From assembly GCA_031291235.1 (NCBI GenBank), contig JARLJL010000022.1, positions 482,355-546,354 of the forward strand: a stretch of 64,000 nt of DNA, read 5' to 3'. The notes below the pieces were generated by a model, which saw nothing but the letters and a program-made list of their open reading frames with translations, was not told the origin of the DNA and ran no database searches. The translations under genes and the position numbers were made by a program. Position 1 is the stretch's first letter. The number at the start of each line of letters is the position of its first letter. The stretch is from Sulfuriferula sp. (GTDB lineage: Bacteria > Pseudomonadota > Gammaproteobacteria > Burkholderiales > Sulfuriferulaceae). This document shows, piece by piece, positions 9,025-16,907 of this stretch.

Positions 9025-9231
9025 ATGCAACACATTATTCTGAACATAACGGGCATGACCTGCGGCGGCTGCACCAACAGCGTAACACGCGTATTAAGTG
9101 CATTGCCGGGCGTAGGTAAAGTAAACGTTTCGCTGGAGCATGCCAATGCCGAAGTTGAATTCGATCCGACAAAAAGCAGCATTGAAGCACTCAAGCAGGC
9201 GATTGAAACTGCAGGATTCGAAGTCAGCTAA
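9025..9231 (+). CDS. Heavy-metal-associated (CopZ-like) protein
   Basis: 68 residues, a single HMA domain with the metal-binding GMTCGGC motif (C13 and C16) near the N terminus. Such proteins carry Cu(I), and sometimes other soft metals, to P-type ATPases. The ATG at 9025 has AGAGGA nine bases upstream. An in-frame upstream codon inside serB is not a credible start. No copper ATPase or CopY/CueR-type regulator lies nearby, so the partner must be elsewhere. The last 4 bases overlap the convergent dnaQ stop. Confidence 0.88.
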   Translation: MQHIILNITGMTCGGCTNSVTRVLSALPGVGKVNVSLEHANAEVEFDPTKSSIEALKQAIETAGFEVS

Positions 9232-9929
9232 TCCTTGGCCGCCAACCACAGGCATGCGCCGCGGCTCTCCTTCTGGATGGCAGCGAGCGTATTCTCATGT
9301 GCGGCCAGCTCGTCAGCATCGGCTGCGATAACCCGTATAGCCGCATGTTGCGCACTGCCTACCGGCGCCCGCACAACCTGCTCAACCTCGACCGCCATCA
9401 TCAGGCTCTCCTGACCGCGCGTCATCCCCAGATATACTGCAGCCAGCAATTCCGCATCCAGCAGCGCGCCGTGCAAGGTCCGGTTGGCATTATCCACTTC
9501 ATAACGACGGCATAACGCATCCAGATTATTCTTCTGCCCGGGATGCAAATCCTTGGCGAGCTTCAGGGTATCCAGCACTTCCGGACAGTACTCGGACATG
9601 GGCAAACGCTTCAGCAATGCCAATTCGCTGTTGAGGAAGCCGATGTCGAAAGGGGCGTTATGAATGACCAGCTCGGCCCCGCTCATGAATTCCAGCAGCT
9701 CGTCTACAATATCGGAGAAACGCGGCTTGTCCTGCAAGAATTCCGTCGTCAAGCCGTGTACGGCAACAGCGCCGGCATCGATTTCACGCTCGGGATTAAG
9801 ATAGCGATGAAAATGTTTGCCGGTCGGGCGCCGATTAATCATCTCTACCCCCGCCACCTCGATAATGCGATGACCTTGTTTGGGATCGAGACCCGTCGTT
9901 TCGGTATCCAGAAAAATTTGCCGTGACAT
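9228..9929 (-). CDS. dnaQ: DNA polymerase III epsilon subunit (3'-5' exonuclease)
   Basis: 233 residues. The proofreading subunit of the replicative polymerase. The DEDDh exonuclease motifs are all visible: Exo I FLDTETTGLDP (D8, E10), Exo II HNAPFDIGFL, and Exo III HGALLDAELLAAVY. The remaining C-terminal part is the tail that binds the alpha subunit. It converges on the copper-chaperone-like gene with a 4-base overlap and no space for a terminator. rnhA, the usual neighbour of dnaQ, is about 32 kb away in this window. Confidence 0.95.
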   Translation of the reverse strand: MSRQIFLDTETTGLDPKQGHRIIEVAGVEMINRRPTGKHFHRYLNPEREIDAGAVAVHGLTTEFLQDKPRFSDIVDELLEFMSGAELVIHNAPFDIGFLNSELALLKRLPMSEYCPEVLDTLKLAKDLHPGQKNNLDALCRRYEVDNANRTLHGALLDAELLAAVYLGMTRGQESLMMAVEVEQVVRAPVGSAQHAAIRVIAADADELAAHENTLAAIQKESRGACLWLAAKD

Positions 9930-10159
9930 AGCGTTGTCTTGATTAATACTGAGTAGCCGATTCTAACACTTACCGCCAACTTTGCAGACGGCTTACGATC
10001 ATCAATCCGCAATACTTGCCAATATGCATACATCCTTTACTAACATCTTGCGGAATTTATGCTAGATTGAGTATTGTTTATAAATTTACCGCAACGGTTA
10101 AGCACTGCCCAACGGGTTGGGGTAAAACAACCCATATCACGCATAAGGAGAAATGCATA

Positions 10160-10552
10160 ATGATAAAACGTACTTTCGCATTCACTGTTATCGCGAGCTT
10201 GATATCGTTAAGTCCGGCTATCGCAACAGCCGACGACCAGACGCCGGTCAAAACACAAACTCAGAAACCGACGATATACGGCAGCCAGCTAATGACCAAT
10301 CAGGAACGTATCGAATACCGCAACAAGATGCGCAGCCTGAAAACCCAGCAGGAAAGGAATGCCTACCGCGAAGAGCACCACAAACAAATGCAAGAGCGCG
10401 CCAAGGAAAAAGGCGTCACGCTGCCTGACATGCCGCCAGCCATGGGCAAAGGCATGGGACCTAAAAATGGTGGCGGCGGCATGGGTCCTGGCGGTGGTAT
10501 GGGACCCGGTGGAGGTATGGGGGGAGGTATGGGAAGCGGCGCAGGAAAGTAA
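10160..10552 (+). CDS. Small exported protein with Gly/Met-rich tail
   Basis: 130 residues with a Sec signal peptide (MIKRTFAFTVIASLISLSPAIATA, cleaved near residue 24). A charged helical middle region (MTNQERIEYRNKMRSLKTQ and following, to about 95) comes next, then a low-complexity tail of repeated GGGMGP units. The ATG at 10160 is chosen because AAGGAG lies nine bases upstream and the signal peptide starts there. The charged middle recurs in many small proteobacterial periplasmic proteins of unknown role. Met- and His-containing exported proteins can bind copper, but this is conjecture. A 6-bp hairpin (10114-10119 with 10128-10133) lies in the leader. Confidence 0.7.
   Translation: MIKRTFAFTVIASLISLSPAIATADDQTPVKTQTQKPTIYGSQLMTNQERIEYRNKMRSLKTQQERNAYREEHHKQMQERAKEKGVTLPDMPPAMGKGMGPKNGGGGMGPGGGMGPGGGMGGGMGSGAGK
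10471..10545 (+). repeat. In-gene GGN/ATG repeat encoding the GGGMGP tail
   Basis: About five imperfect copies of a 12-15-base unit of the type GGTGGTATGGGACCC encode the Gly/Met-rich tail. Such a repeat can expand or contract by slippage in multiples of three without breaking the frame. Confidence 0.6.
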
Positions 10553-10570
10553 TTTCAGCTGCAACCGGTA

Positions 10571-10602
10571 CAGGATTCATGACCAATCTGCCATGAATCC
10601 TG
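10571..10602. terminator. Inverted repeat between convergent genes
   Basis: CAGGATTCATG (10571-10581) and CATGAATCCTG (10592-10602) form a perfect 11-bp stem with a 10-base loop. It lies between the ends of the Gly/Met protein gene and the malic enzyme gene, where a two-way terminator is expected. No T-run follows on either strand. Confidence 0.5.
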
Positions 10603-10674
10603 ACAAAACGGCAAGCAGATACCATTTACTTCACTCAGGCATCATAACCTGCGCTACAACCGACTAACACAGTA

Positions 10675-11868
10675 CTAAACTGCTTTTGCGACAGCCGCAG
10701 GAATACGCTCTATCAAACGCGGATCAAACGGTTTGGGCAGGATATATTCCCTACCAAACGACATCGAATCAACCTTATAGATAGCCAGCACTTCTGCCGG
10801 TACCGGTTCGCGCGCCAACTCTGCCAAGGCATGGACGGCAGCAACCTGCATTGCCTGCGTAATGCGTTTGGCGCGGGCATCCAGCGCACCGCGAAAGATA
10901 AAAGGGAAACCCAGTACGTTATTTACCTGATTTGGGTAATCCGAACGGCCGGTAGCCATGATCAGGTCATCGCGAGCGGCGTGCGCATCTGCCGGGGTGA
11001 TTTCAGGATCGGGGTTGGCCAGCGCGAATACGACAGGCTTGTCCGCCATGCTTTTCAGCATATCCTGCGATACCAGATTGCCGGCTGAAACGCCGATAAA
11101 CGCATCGGCCCCGCGCATCGCGTCAGCCAGCGTCCTGGCTTCAGTATCGGCGGCAAAAAACGCATGATGTGGCGGCAAATTCTGCATACCGGTATGCAAT
11201 ACGCCCGCCTTATCCACCACCAGAATTTTTGATTTGTCCGCCCCCATTGCCAGCAACAGACGCAGCGATGCCGTACCTGCAGCACCGGCACCCAGACAGA
11301 CAATACGGGCATCGGCCAGTTGCTTGCCCTGAACATGCAGCGCATTAATCAGCCCAGCGCAAATAATCACTGCGGTGCCGTGCTGATCGTCATGAAATAC
11401 GGGAATATCCAGGCGCTCCGATAATTCTTTTTCTATTTCAAAACAATGTGGTGCGGCAATGTCTTCAAGGTTAATCCCGCCAAAGGTAGGCGCAATATTG
11501 ACAACCGTCTCAATAAAATCGCGCACGCTCGGTGCCTTGATTTCGATATCAAATACATCGATACCGGCAAACCGCTTGAACAATATGCCCTTGCCTTCCA
11601 TCACCGGCTTCGACGCCAGCGGCCCCAGATTGCCCAACCCCAATATGGCCGTGCCGTCGCTGATCACAGCGATCAGATTGCCTTTATTGGTGTAACGGTA
11701 AGCATTCTCCGGATCCTCGGCAATCGCGCGTACCGGCTCGGCCACGCCAGGGCTGTATGCCAATGCCAGATCTTCTGCCGTTTCGCAAGGCTTGGACGAC
11801 TCTACCGAGATTTTGCCCGGTTTGGGAAATTCATGATAATCAAGCGCACGCTGTTTAAATGTAGTCAT
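10675..11868 (-). CDS. NAD(P)-dependent malic enzyme (short form)
   Basis: 397 residues. It decarboxylates malate oxidatively to pyruvate. Visible are LAYSPGVAEPV near the N terminus, the catalytic lysine region GILFKRFAGIDVF, the metal-binding VFHDDQHGTAV, and the dinucleotide-binding GAGAAGTASL. The length fits the short bacterial type; the phosphotransacetylase-like C-terminal domain of MaeB is absent. I chose the ATG at 11868; a TTG three codons upstream is also in frame, and neither has a strong ribosome site. The gene lies 15 bases downstream of the hemerythrin gene on the same strand and may share its transcript. Preference for NAD or NADP cannot be read from sequence. Confidence 0.92.
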   Translation of the reverse strand: MTTFKQRALDYHEFPKPGKISVESSKPCETAEDLALAYSPGVAEPVRAIAEDPENAYRYTNKGNLIAVISDGTAILGLGNLGPLASKPVMEGKGILFKRFAGIDVFDIEIKAPSVRDFIETVVNIAPTFGGINLEDIAAPHCFEIEKELSERLDIPVFHDDQHGTAVIICAGLINALHVQGKQLADARIVCLGAGAAGTASLRLLLAMGADKSKILVVDKAGVLHTGMQNLPPHHAFFAADTEARTLADAMRGADAFIGVSAGNLVSQDMLKSMADKPVVFALANPDPEITPADAHAARDDLIMATGRSDYPNQVNNVLGFPFIFRGALDARAKRITQAMQVAAVHALAELAREPVPAEVLAIYKVDSMSFGREYILPKPFDPRLIERIPAAVAKAV

Positions 11869-11883
11869 GTTGTTCAATCAAAA

Positions 11884-12591
11884 TTATAAAGTACCGTCCA
11901 GTGTTGCCAGCACCTGCGCAAACAGGGCTGCACGAGCGTCGGCTGGCGCCTGATTGATCGCGCCGGTCCAGATCGGGAACACGGTGGATTCTTCACGGTA
12001 CTCGTGTTTGGATAAATACCCTGCCAGAATGGCCAGCAACGGCGAAATACTGCTCGAAGACGCATCATCTTCTTCAAAGCTGGATTCTATCATTATTGAT
12101 TGATTCAGTATTTCATTATGTTCCTGCATCATCGCTGCAGTCGGATCCTGACCCAGCGCATTCGGCTGGGTACGTATCGCTTTGGCGAGTATGCCGTGCT
12201 CCACCGCAAGATGCCGCTGCAAGCCCTCGACGAAGGCACGCATAATCGCATGCGCCTGCACCAGATGGTTTTGGTCGGTGAGGTGTATCACTTGCGAGAA
12301 CATCGCGTCCAGCCGTTTATGATCGCGTTTCAGCGCATCGAGCACATCCGTCGGCGGCACGTCTTCCGCGCGATGTATCACGGTCAGCCAATGCCCGGCG
12401 GCAGTACGACTGATATCCCAGCGCAAATTGTTGCGCAACTGCAGATTCAGACTGTGCAAGACTATTGCCGGATCTTCAGAAAACAGTATGCTGGCTATTT
12501 CACCGCGCGGCATATCCTTGATTTCATAGAATACTGCCGTTTGCAGATGGCTGGCAGCAGTCTGCGTCAGGTCGCAATAATGGTCGCTCAT
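11884..12591 (-). CDS. DUF2249-hemerythrin domain protein
   Basis: 235 residues in two parts. The N-terminal 75 or so (VFYEIKDMPRGEIASILF ... GHWLTVIHRA) match the DUF2249 pattern. The rest is a four-helix hemerythrin-like domain with probable di-iron ligands: H in LKRDHKRLD, HLAVEHGIL, MMQEHNEI and LSKHEYREESTVF. Bacterial proteins of this kind bind a di-iron centre and are linked to oxygen or nitric-oxide sensing or to iron-sulfur repair; which applies here is not shown. A short acidic/serine linker (EEDDASSSSIS) interrupts the third helix region. It starts one base after the upstream unknown gene, so the two are surely co-transcribed. Confidence 0.78.
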   Translation of the reverse strand: MSDHYCDLTQTAASHLQTAVFYEIKDMPRGEIASILFSEDPAIVLHSLNLQLRNNLRWDISRTAAGHWLTVIHRAEDVPPTDVLDALKRDHKRLDAMFSQVIHLTDQNHLVQAHAIMRAFVEGLQRHLAVEHGILAKAIRTQPNALGQDPTAAMMQEHNEILNQSIMIESSFEEDDASSSSISPLLAILAGYLSKHEYREESTVFPIWTGAINQAPADARAALFAQVLATLDGTL

Positions 12592-12592
12592 A

Positions 12593-14509
12593 TCAGAATC
12601 CGAACATGTGATCCATACAGAATGCGGTATCGCCGTTGACGGTACCGTGGTAGCCGAACAAACGACAAGTCAGGTCGCGTATGATGATATAACCGCCGTC
12701 CCCGGCACGCTGCCGCGTTGCCGCATCGAACACTTCGCTATAACGCCAGTGCAAAGAACCGCTGCAAGGAATGCTGATTCTGGTCTGCGCAATCTGTTCG
12801 CCCATACGATTAAACAGCACCAGACTGGTATCGGAATGCGCATGCCATGGCGTCGATGCCGAATAAATCAGATGGCAGAACGTATCCAGCGGCGCATCGC
12901 CCAGACGCAGGAACAGACGCGTGCTCAAGCCCGGCGCGGCAGCGGCATACGATTGCGGCTCGTTCTTGTAAGTCAGCACGGTATTGTAGATATGACCGCC
13001 GAAGCTGGTCTCGGCAATATGGCCGCTACTGCGCTGAGTGTAACGGAACAATCCGTGCAGCCAGCCGTCGGCGCCGCCACCGTTGCTGAAATCGTAAATC
13101 AGTTCAACGTGTCCGCTGCCGCTGGGCAAACTGGCATTTTGCGCCGCCAGCACGGCATTGATATCGACCGCCACGCTATCGCTGCGCTGCAGGCAGCCGA
13201 ATGCATGACGCGCCACTTCGACCCCGCTGGCATCGTAAAAAACCGCTGCAATGGGCAGGTCGGTCTGTGCCGTAGACATGGGATTAGGCTGCATCACGCT
13301 GTGCCATTGCGCTACCGGCATAATGGGAGCCGGCAGAATATAGGATTTGCCCATGTGCTGCGACAGATTCGGAATATTGGCGTCAACCACCAGATCGTTG
13401 CGCTCGACATTGACGTGCGCGATACGGCTGCGGCCGTTTTTGACATGCACTTCATAGCGCGGACGCACGAAATATCGCCCCGCCTGCACTTCCAGCTGTT
13501 GCGGCCAGCGCACTTCCGGGAACAGATCGGCAACGTTCAACGCATAACTGGCAAATGGCGCGATTTCAGTCGGGATGTAGCGGATATCGTCGGAGCCCAT
13601 CAGGTTAATCCCGACAGCATGGGCTGGAATTGGCACCGGATGGCTATTCTGTATCCACATCACCACGGTTTCATCGTCTTGCGGCGCCGGCAATCCGGCA
13701 AACAAATCCGACGGCCATGCGTTCGCATCGTGCGTGCAGGACAGCACCGTATCATCGTCGCCGTACACGTCGAGCGCATATTTAACGATATCGTGCCGCG
13801 CCACGCCCAGCACATGTATAAACAGCGATGCGGTAAAATCGCCCAGATTAAAGCGTTGACGCAGTTCGCGGCTATCTATAATCAGACTCGCACCCGCAGC
13901 GGGTATGGCGTCCTGCCATTGCGCCAGCACCGTGCCGGACTGGTCAAACAGGCAATACCAGACTTGCGGCACTTTTGGCGCGCCCAAACCCGACCAGTAA
14001 TCGCACGTAGCGATACGCATGTGCTGCCCGCCGCCATCGCGCAAAAATCCGAAGTTGGTCGCAAAATTCAGAGGGTCGAGATAGCGCTTGGGATTGGTCA
14101 GCATATCCACAGGCAAACGCAGTTCGTCGAGGCTCAGCAATTTAACGCCGGCCGGCAGCAGATGGCGGATATGATCCATCAGCCGCTCCGCATCGAATGC
14201 CGTTACCAGTACGATATTCGCCCCGCATTGTGGCAATGCAGTCACCGGCTGAACAGCATGTCCCAATATCGTTTTGTTCAGATCTTCCACGCGCTGCACA
14301 CAAACGGCGGCCACATCGATATCGTGCAGCGGATAAAACTCGTTCAGACCTTCTGCCATGCCTAACGGATCGTAGATCGCCACCTTGCCCGCAGCACGCA
14401 ATCTTGCGTACAAATCAGCCGCTTTGGCAACCGTAAGCGGGTGTCCCAGCGCTTTGAAAAAACTGTTACCGCCCTTGGCATTGCTGAACGTTTCGATTTT
14501 TAATGACAT
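12593..14509 (-). CDS. Large protein of unknown family
   Basis: 638 residues, not recognised. The first 130 or so look like an alpha/beta nucleotide- or sugar-binding fold (GKVAIYDPLGMAEGL, then ANIVLVTAFDAERLMDHI). The rest appears mostly beta-strand, with several aromatic- and His-rich segments (AQWHSVMQP, HGLFRYTQRSSGHIAETSFGGH, STPWHAHSDTSLVLFNRMG) suggestive of repeated beta-sandwich domains. There is no signal peptide. The ATG at 14509 is preferred because AGGA lies eight bases upstream; a second ATG nine bases earlier lacks spacing for a ribosome site. It lies 2 bases after the ELM1-like gene and 1 base before the hemerythrin gene. The operon context suggests work with the ELM1-like and 2OG-oxygenase proteins, but this is inference. 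Confidence 0.72.
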   Translation of the reverse strand: MSLKIETFSNAKGGNSFFKALGHPLTVAKAADLYARLRAAGKVAIYDPLGMAEGLNEFYPLHDIDVAAVCVQRVEDLNKTILGHAVQPVTALPQCGANIVLVTAFDAERLMDHIRHLLPAGVKLLSLDELRLPVDMLTNPKRYLDPLNFATNFGFLRDGGGQHMRIATCDYWSGLGAPKVPQVWYCLFDQSGTVLAQWQDAIPAAGASLIIDSRELRQRFNLGDFTASLFIHVLGVARHDIVKYALDVYGDDDTVLSCTHDANAWPSDLFAGLPAPQDDETVVMWIQNSHPVPIPAHAVGINLMGSDDIRYIPTEIAPFASYALNVADLFPEVRWPQQLEVQAGRYFVRPRYEVHVKNGRSRIAHVNVERNDLVVDANIPNLSQHMGKSYILPAPIMPVAQWHSVMQPNPMSTAQTDLPIAAVFYDASGVEVARHAFGCLQRSDSVAVDINAVLAAQNASLPSGSGHVELIYDFSNGGGADGWLHGLFRYTQRSSGHIAETSFGGHIYNTVLTYKNEPQSYAAAAPGLSTRLFLRLGDAPLDTFCHLIYSASTPWHAHSDTSLVLFNRMGEQIAQTRISIPCSGSLHWRYSEVFDAATRQRAGDGGYIIIRDLTCRLFGYHGTVNGDTAFCMDHMFGF

Positions 14510-14511
14510 GC

Positions 14512-15465
14512 TTACCATCCTAACCTGTGCTTGATTTCGTTTGCCACACGACGGGTTTCATCTAGCGGCTGATATTGCCAGTGCGCCAACTCGCCCGTAA
14601 ACGGGCGGGTACAACCACGGGCCTGTAAACTGCGGTGAAAATCTTCGAACTTCCCCTTACCACCCGTCAAACCGGCCACAAAGACCGGTTTGCCGGTAAA
14701 ACTGACCTCCGACGCCATATTGACCGAATCAGCAGTCACCACCAGATAATCGGCCAGCGCCAGATAGGCAAAATACGGATTCTCGCCGCTGCCGTCCCAA
14801 ATCACCGCCGAATGTTGCGCCAATCGTTCGCGCAATACGGACACAACAACCGCATCGGTGCGCCGCGACGGGGTAATCAGCACACTGCCGCCATGACGGT
14901 CCAGCGCCATGATCAGTTTATCGGCCAGATCGTTTGCAAAAGCCGCATCGATGACGTAGCGCTTATTGGTACCGCCAAGCAGTACGCCGATCAAGGGATG
15001 CGGCAAATCGGCGAATTGCGGCGCAAACTTCTGCGCTGCATCATCCAGTCTGGCCTGCGTCACACGGTTAACCGCGCCGATGGTTTCCAGCACGTTGTCG
15101 CCGCTACAGTGGTCGTGCTGAGGTGCGACAATCAAATCGAAGTGACGCAAATTCATTTGCGGATGCTGTATGCGGATATTCAGAGTGCGTCCGCCGCTGG
15201 CACGTTTGATAGCGACCGATACCGCAACACTGAGCCGGCCGGTACCTATCACTACATCTGGCCAGGGCGGCTGCAAATCATCGCTGCCAGCGCCCAGAAA
15301 TTTAAGCGGCGACAACCATAGCCCGGGCGGCAGATATTTCCAGGGTGCGGCAGGAACAATACGTTTTTTTACGCAATCCAGTCCCAAAGCCTCAGCCAGA
15401 CCGAACGATTGATTATCCATACCGACAAGGTCATTTGACAGTATCCATGCAACACGTCGTGACAT
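14512..15465 (-). CDS. ELM1-like (DUF1022) glycosyltransferase-fold protein
   Basis: 317 residues. It resembles the ELM1/DUF1022 family, proteins with a GT-B-like fold known in plants as mitochondrial fission factors and widespread in bacteria with no settled function. Marks seen: an N-terminal WILSNDLVGMDNQSFGLAEALG, PDVVIGTGRLSV, the family-typical QHPQMNLRHFDLIVAPQHD, LLGGTNKRY, and LADYLVVTADSVNMASEV near the C terminus, which looks like the nucleotide-sugar side. There are no membrane segments. It is 5 bases after the 2OG-oxygenase gene and 2 bases before the unknown 638-residue gene. A role in making or exporting a surface glycan is possible but not shown. Confidence 0.8.
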   Translation of the reverse strand: MSRRVAWILSNDLVGMDNQSFGLAEALGLDCVKKRIVPAAPWKYLPPGLWLSPLKFLGAGSDDLQPPWPDVVIGTGRLSVAVSVAIKRASGGRTLNIRIQHPQMNLRHFDLIVAPQHDHCSGDNVLETIGAVNRVTQARLDDAAQKFAPQFADLPHPLIGVLLGGTNKRYVIDAAFANDLADKLIMALDRHGGSVLITPSRRTDAVVVSVLRERLAQHSAVIWDGSGENPYFAYLALADYLVVTADSVNMASEVSFTGKPVFVAGLTGGKGKFEDFHRSLQARGCTRPFTGELAHWQYQPLDETRRVANEIKHRLGW

Positions 15466-15470
15466 CAGAC

Positions 15471-16142
15471 TTAACCTGTATATTCCTTGTTGCCGAACAG
15501 CTTTTTGAAAAAAGCGGATACGCCGTGACGCTTTTGCTCGCGACGCTTGACCTGCTCGTCAAGCACCCAATTCAATTGCAGCGCCTTGCGTTCGCCGACA
15601 AAAGGTTTGTGTCCATGCCAGGAATTGTCGCTGCGCCTGAACGCAAGCAGCGTACCGATAGCGGGCTCCACTTCCGCCACATAATCCTCCAAATCGGTGC
15701 CTGAGCGCAAAATGCGCAGACGTCCGCCGGATTTCTCCCACGCCTCGTTGAAATAGACCAGCATGGTAATGATTTTTGTTTTACTGTCGGTATGGATGCG
15801 TCCGTCCGTCTCGTCAGTGTGACCGCGTACGGTAATCATGGTCGGGCGACCAGTCAGATCGATGTTGAATTTCTGTTCTACCGCGTGTCGGAACGCATCG
15901 CTTTCCAACTGGCGCATCAATTCGACAAATGCCGGGCCGCAATTCAATGTATTGGCCGGAAAGCTGCCGGCCTGCTTGATGGAGGGGAAGTCGCGCACGA
16001 TAGAAGCCAGCGCATCGGCTTTGACGAAATTAGGCAACACCATGTATTCATAAGGTGTTTTGTTCAGATCGGCGGCGTTGAATTTCTCCAGATCCAGCAT
16101 GGATACCGCATCAGCTTGCACGGGGGCGACTTGAGCATTCAT
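15471..16142 (-). CDS. 2-oxoglutarate/Fe(II) oxygenase (prolyl hydroxylase-like)
   Basis: 223 residues. The double-stranded beta-helix iron ligands are visible: HTD in DGRIHTDSKTKI, and the distal H in SWHGHKPFVGERKALQLNWV with the arginine that would hold 2-oxoglutarate. ITMLVYFN and GGRLRIL are typical of the prolyl-4-hydroxylase type. Substrate unknown. I chose the ATG at 16142; a TTG three codons earlier is possible. It is the first gene of a minus-strand string reaching malic enzyme, and its promoter must lie in the roughly 150 bases shared with the divergent grpE. Confidence 0.85.
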   Translation of the reverse strand: MNAQVAPVQADAVSMLDLEKFNAADLNKTPYEYMVLPNFVKADALASIVRDFPSIKQAGSFPANTLNCGPAFVELMRQLESDAFRHAVEQKFNIDLTGRPTMITVRGHTDETDGRIHTDSKTKIITMLVYFNEAWEKSGGRLRILRSGTDLEDYVAEVEPAIGTLLAFRRSDNSWHGHKPFVGERKALQLNWVLDEQVKRREQKRHGVSAFFKKLFGNKEYTG

Positions 16143-16233
16143 TTCGGACAATCAACTCTTAATTTAGCAAACTCTTAGTCTAACGTCTTTCTGTCCGGAG
16201 ATAAAGCTGTCGCAAAAATTATTCGTCGCCACG

Positions 16234-16261
16234 CTTGAAATTCACGCAGCGATCCCCATCT
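16234..16261 (+). promoter_or_regulatory. Sigma-32 (RpoH) heat-shock promoter of grpE
   Basis: CTTGAAA (16234-16240) and CCCCATCT (16254-16261) are separated by 13 bases. This is a full match to the proteobacterial sigma-32 consensus (CTTGAAA, 13-15 bases, CCCCATNT). It points at grpE, 30 bases downstream. Confidence 0.92.
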
Positions 16262-16290
16262 CATGGCAAGTTCAACCAACGGAGTCAGTA

Positions 16291-16821
16291 ATGCAAACAG
16301 AAAATCAAAATCAGGATCAAAATCCGGATGTAACCGATAATGAAACAGAAAACATGGAGAGCATGCCGAGCATGGAGCAATCGCTCAAACAGGCTGAACT
16401 GCTGGCACAGGAACATCACGATGCATGGCTACGCGCCAAAGCCGACGCCGACAACATCCGCAAACGCGCACAAATCGACGTTGCCAATGCACACAAATAC
16501 GCAATAGAAAGCTTCGCCGGCGAATTGCTCGCTGTCAGGGACAGTCTCGAAGCCGCGCTGAATACGCCATCCCCCAGCATAGAGAATCTGAAAAGCGGCG
16601 TAGAGCTGACGTTAAAACAATTGTCATCCGCTTTCGACAAGTTCAACATCAACGAAATCAATCCGATTAACGAAGAATTCGACCCGCACAAGCATCAGGC
16701 TATCAGCATGGTGGAAAGCGAGGCTGAAGCCAATACCGTCGTCGCCGTACTGCAAAAAGGATATCTGCTGCATGACCGCATAGTGCGCCCGGCGCTGGTC
16801 ACGGTAGCAAAAGCAAAATAA
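16291..16821 (+). CDS. grpE: Nucleotide exchange factor GrpE
   Basis: 176 residues. It releases ADP from DnaK and so restarts its folding cycle. An acidic, disordered N terminus is followed by a long coiled coil (about 25-90, with [16 protein letters not shown]) and the C-terminal beta domain ([20 protein letters not shown] and [21 protein letters not shown]), all diagnostic. A GGAG site lies before the ATG. It is first in the grpE-dnaK-dnaJ set and directly behind the sigma-32 promoter. Confidence 0.96.
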   Translation: MQTENQNQDQNPDVTDNETENMESMPSMEQSLKQAELLAQEHHDAWLRAKADADNIRKRAQIDVANAHKYAIESFAGELLAVRDSLEAALNTPSPSIENLKSGVELTLKQLSSAFDKFNINEINPINEEFDPHKHQAISMVESEAEANTVVAVLQKGYLLHDRIVRPALVTVAKAK

Positions 16822-16832
16822 CCGAACTGCAC

Positions 16833-16860
16833 CTTGAAATGTCAGAATCAGGCTGCATAT
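16833..16860 (+). promoter_or_regulatory. Possible second sigma-32 promoter, before dnaK
   Basis: CTTGAAA (16833-16839) is a perfect -35, but the -10 match, TGCATAT (16854-16860), fits only part of CCCATNT, with a spacer of 15 bases. It could add dnaK transcription beyond that from grpE. Confidence 0.45.
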
Positions 16861-16907
16861 TGATAACATCTTAATTATTCACAACTACTAACAAAAGGAA
16901 TTCAATC

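Noticed and set aside
12608-14365. Open frame of 585 codons on the plus strand opposite the unknown 638-residue gene
   Set aside because: Composition bias in a coding strand leaves long antisense frames. The translation is rich in Arg, His and Gln with no motif, and the minus-strand gene has a ribosome site and operon spacing.
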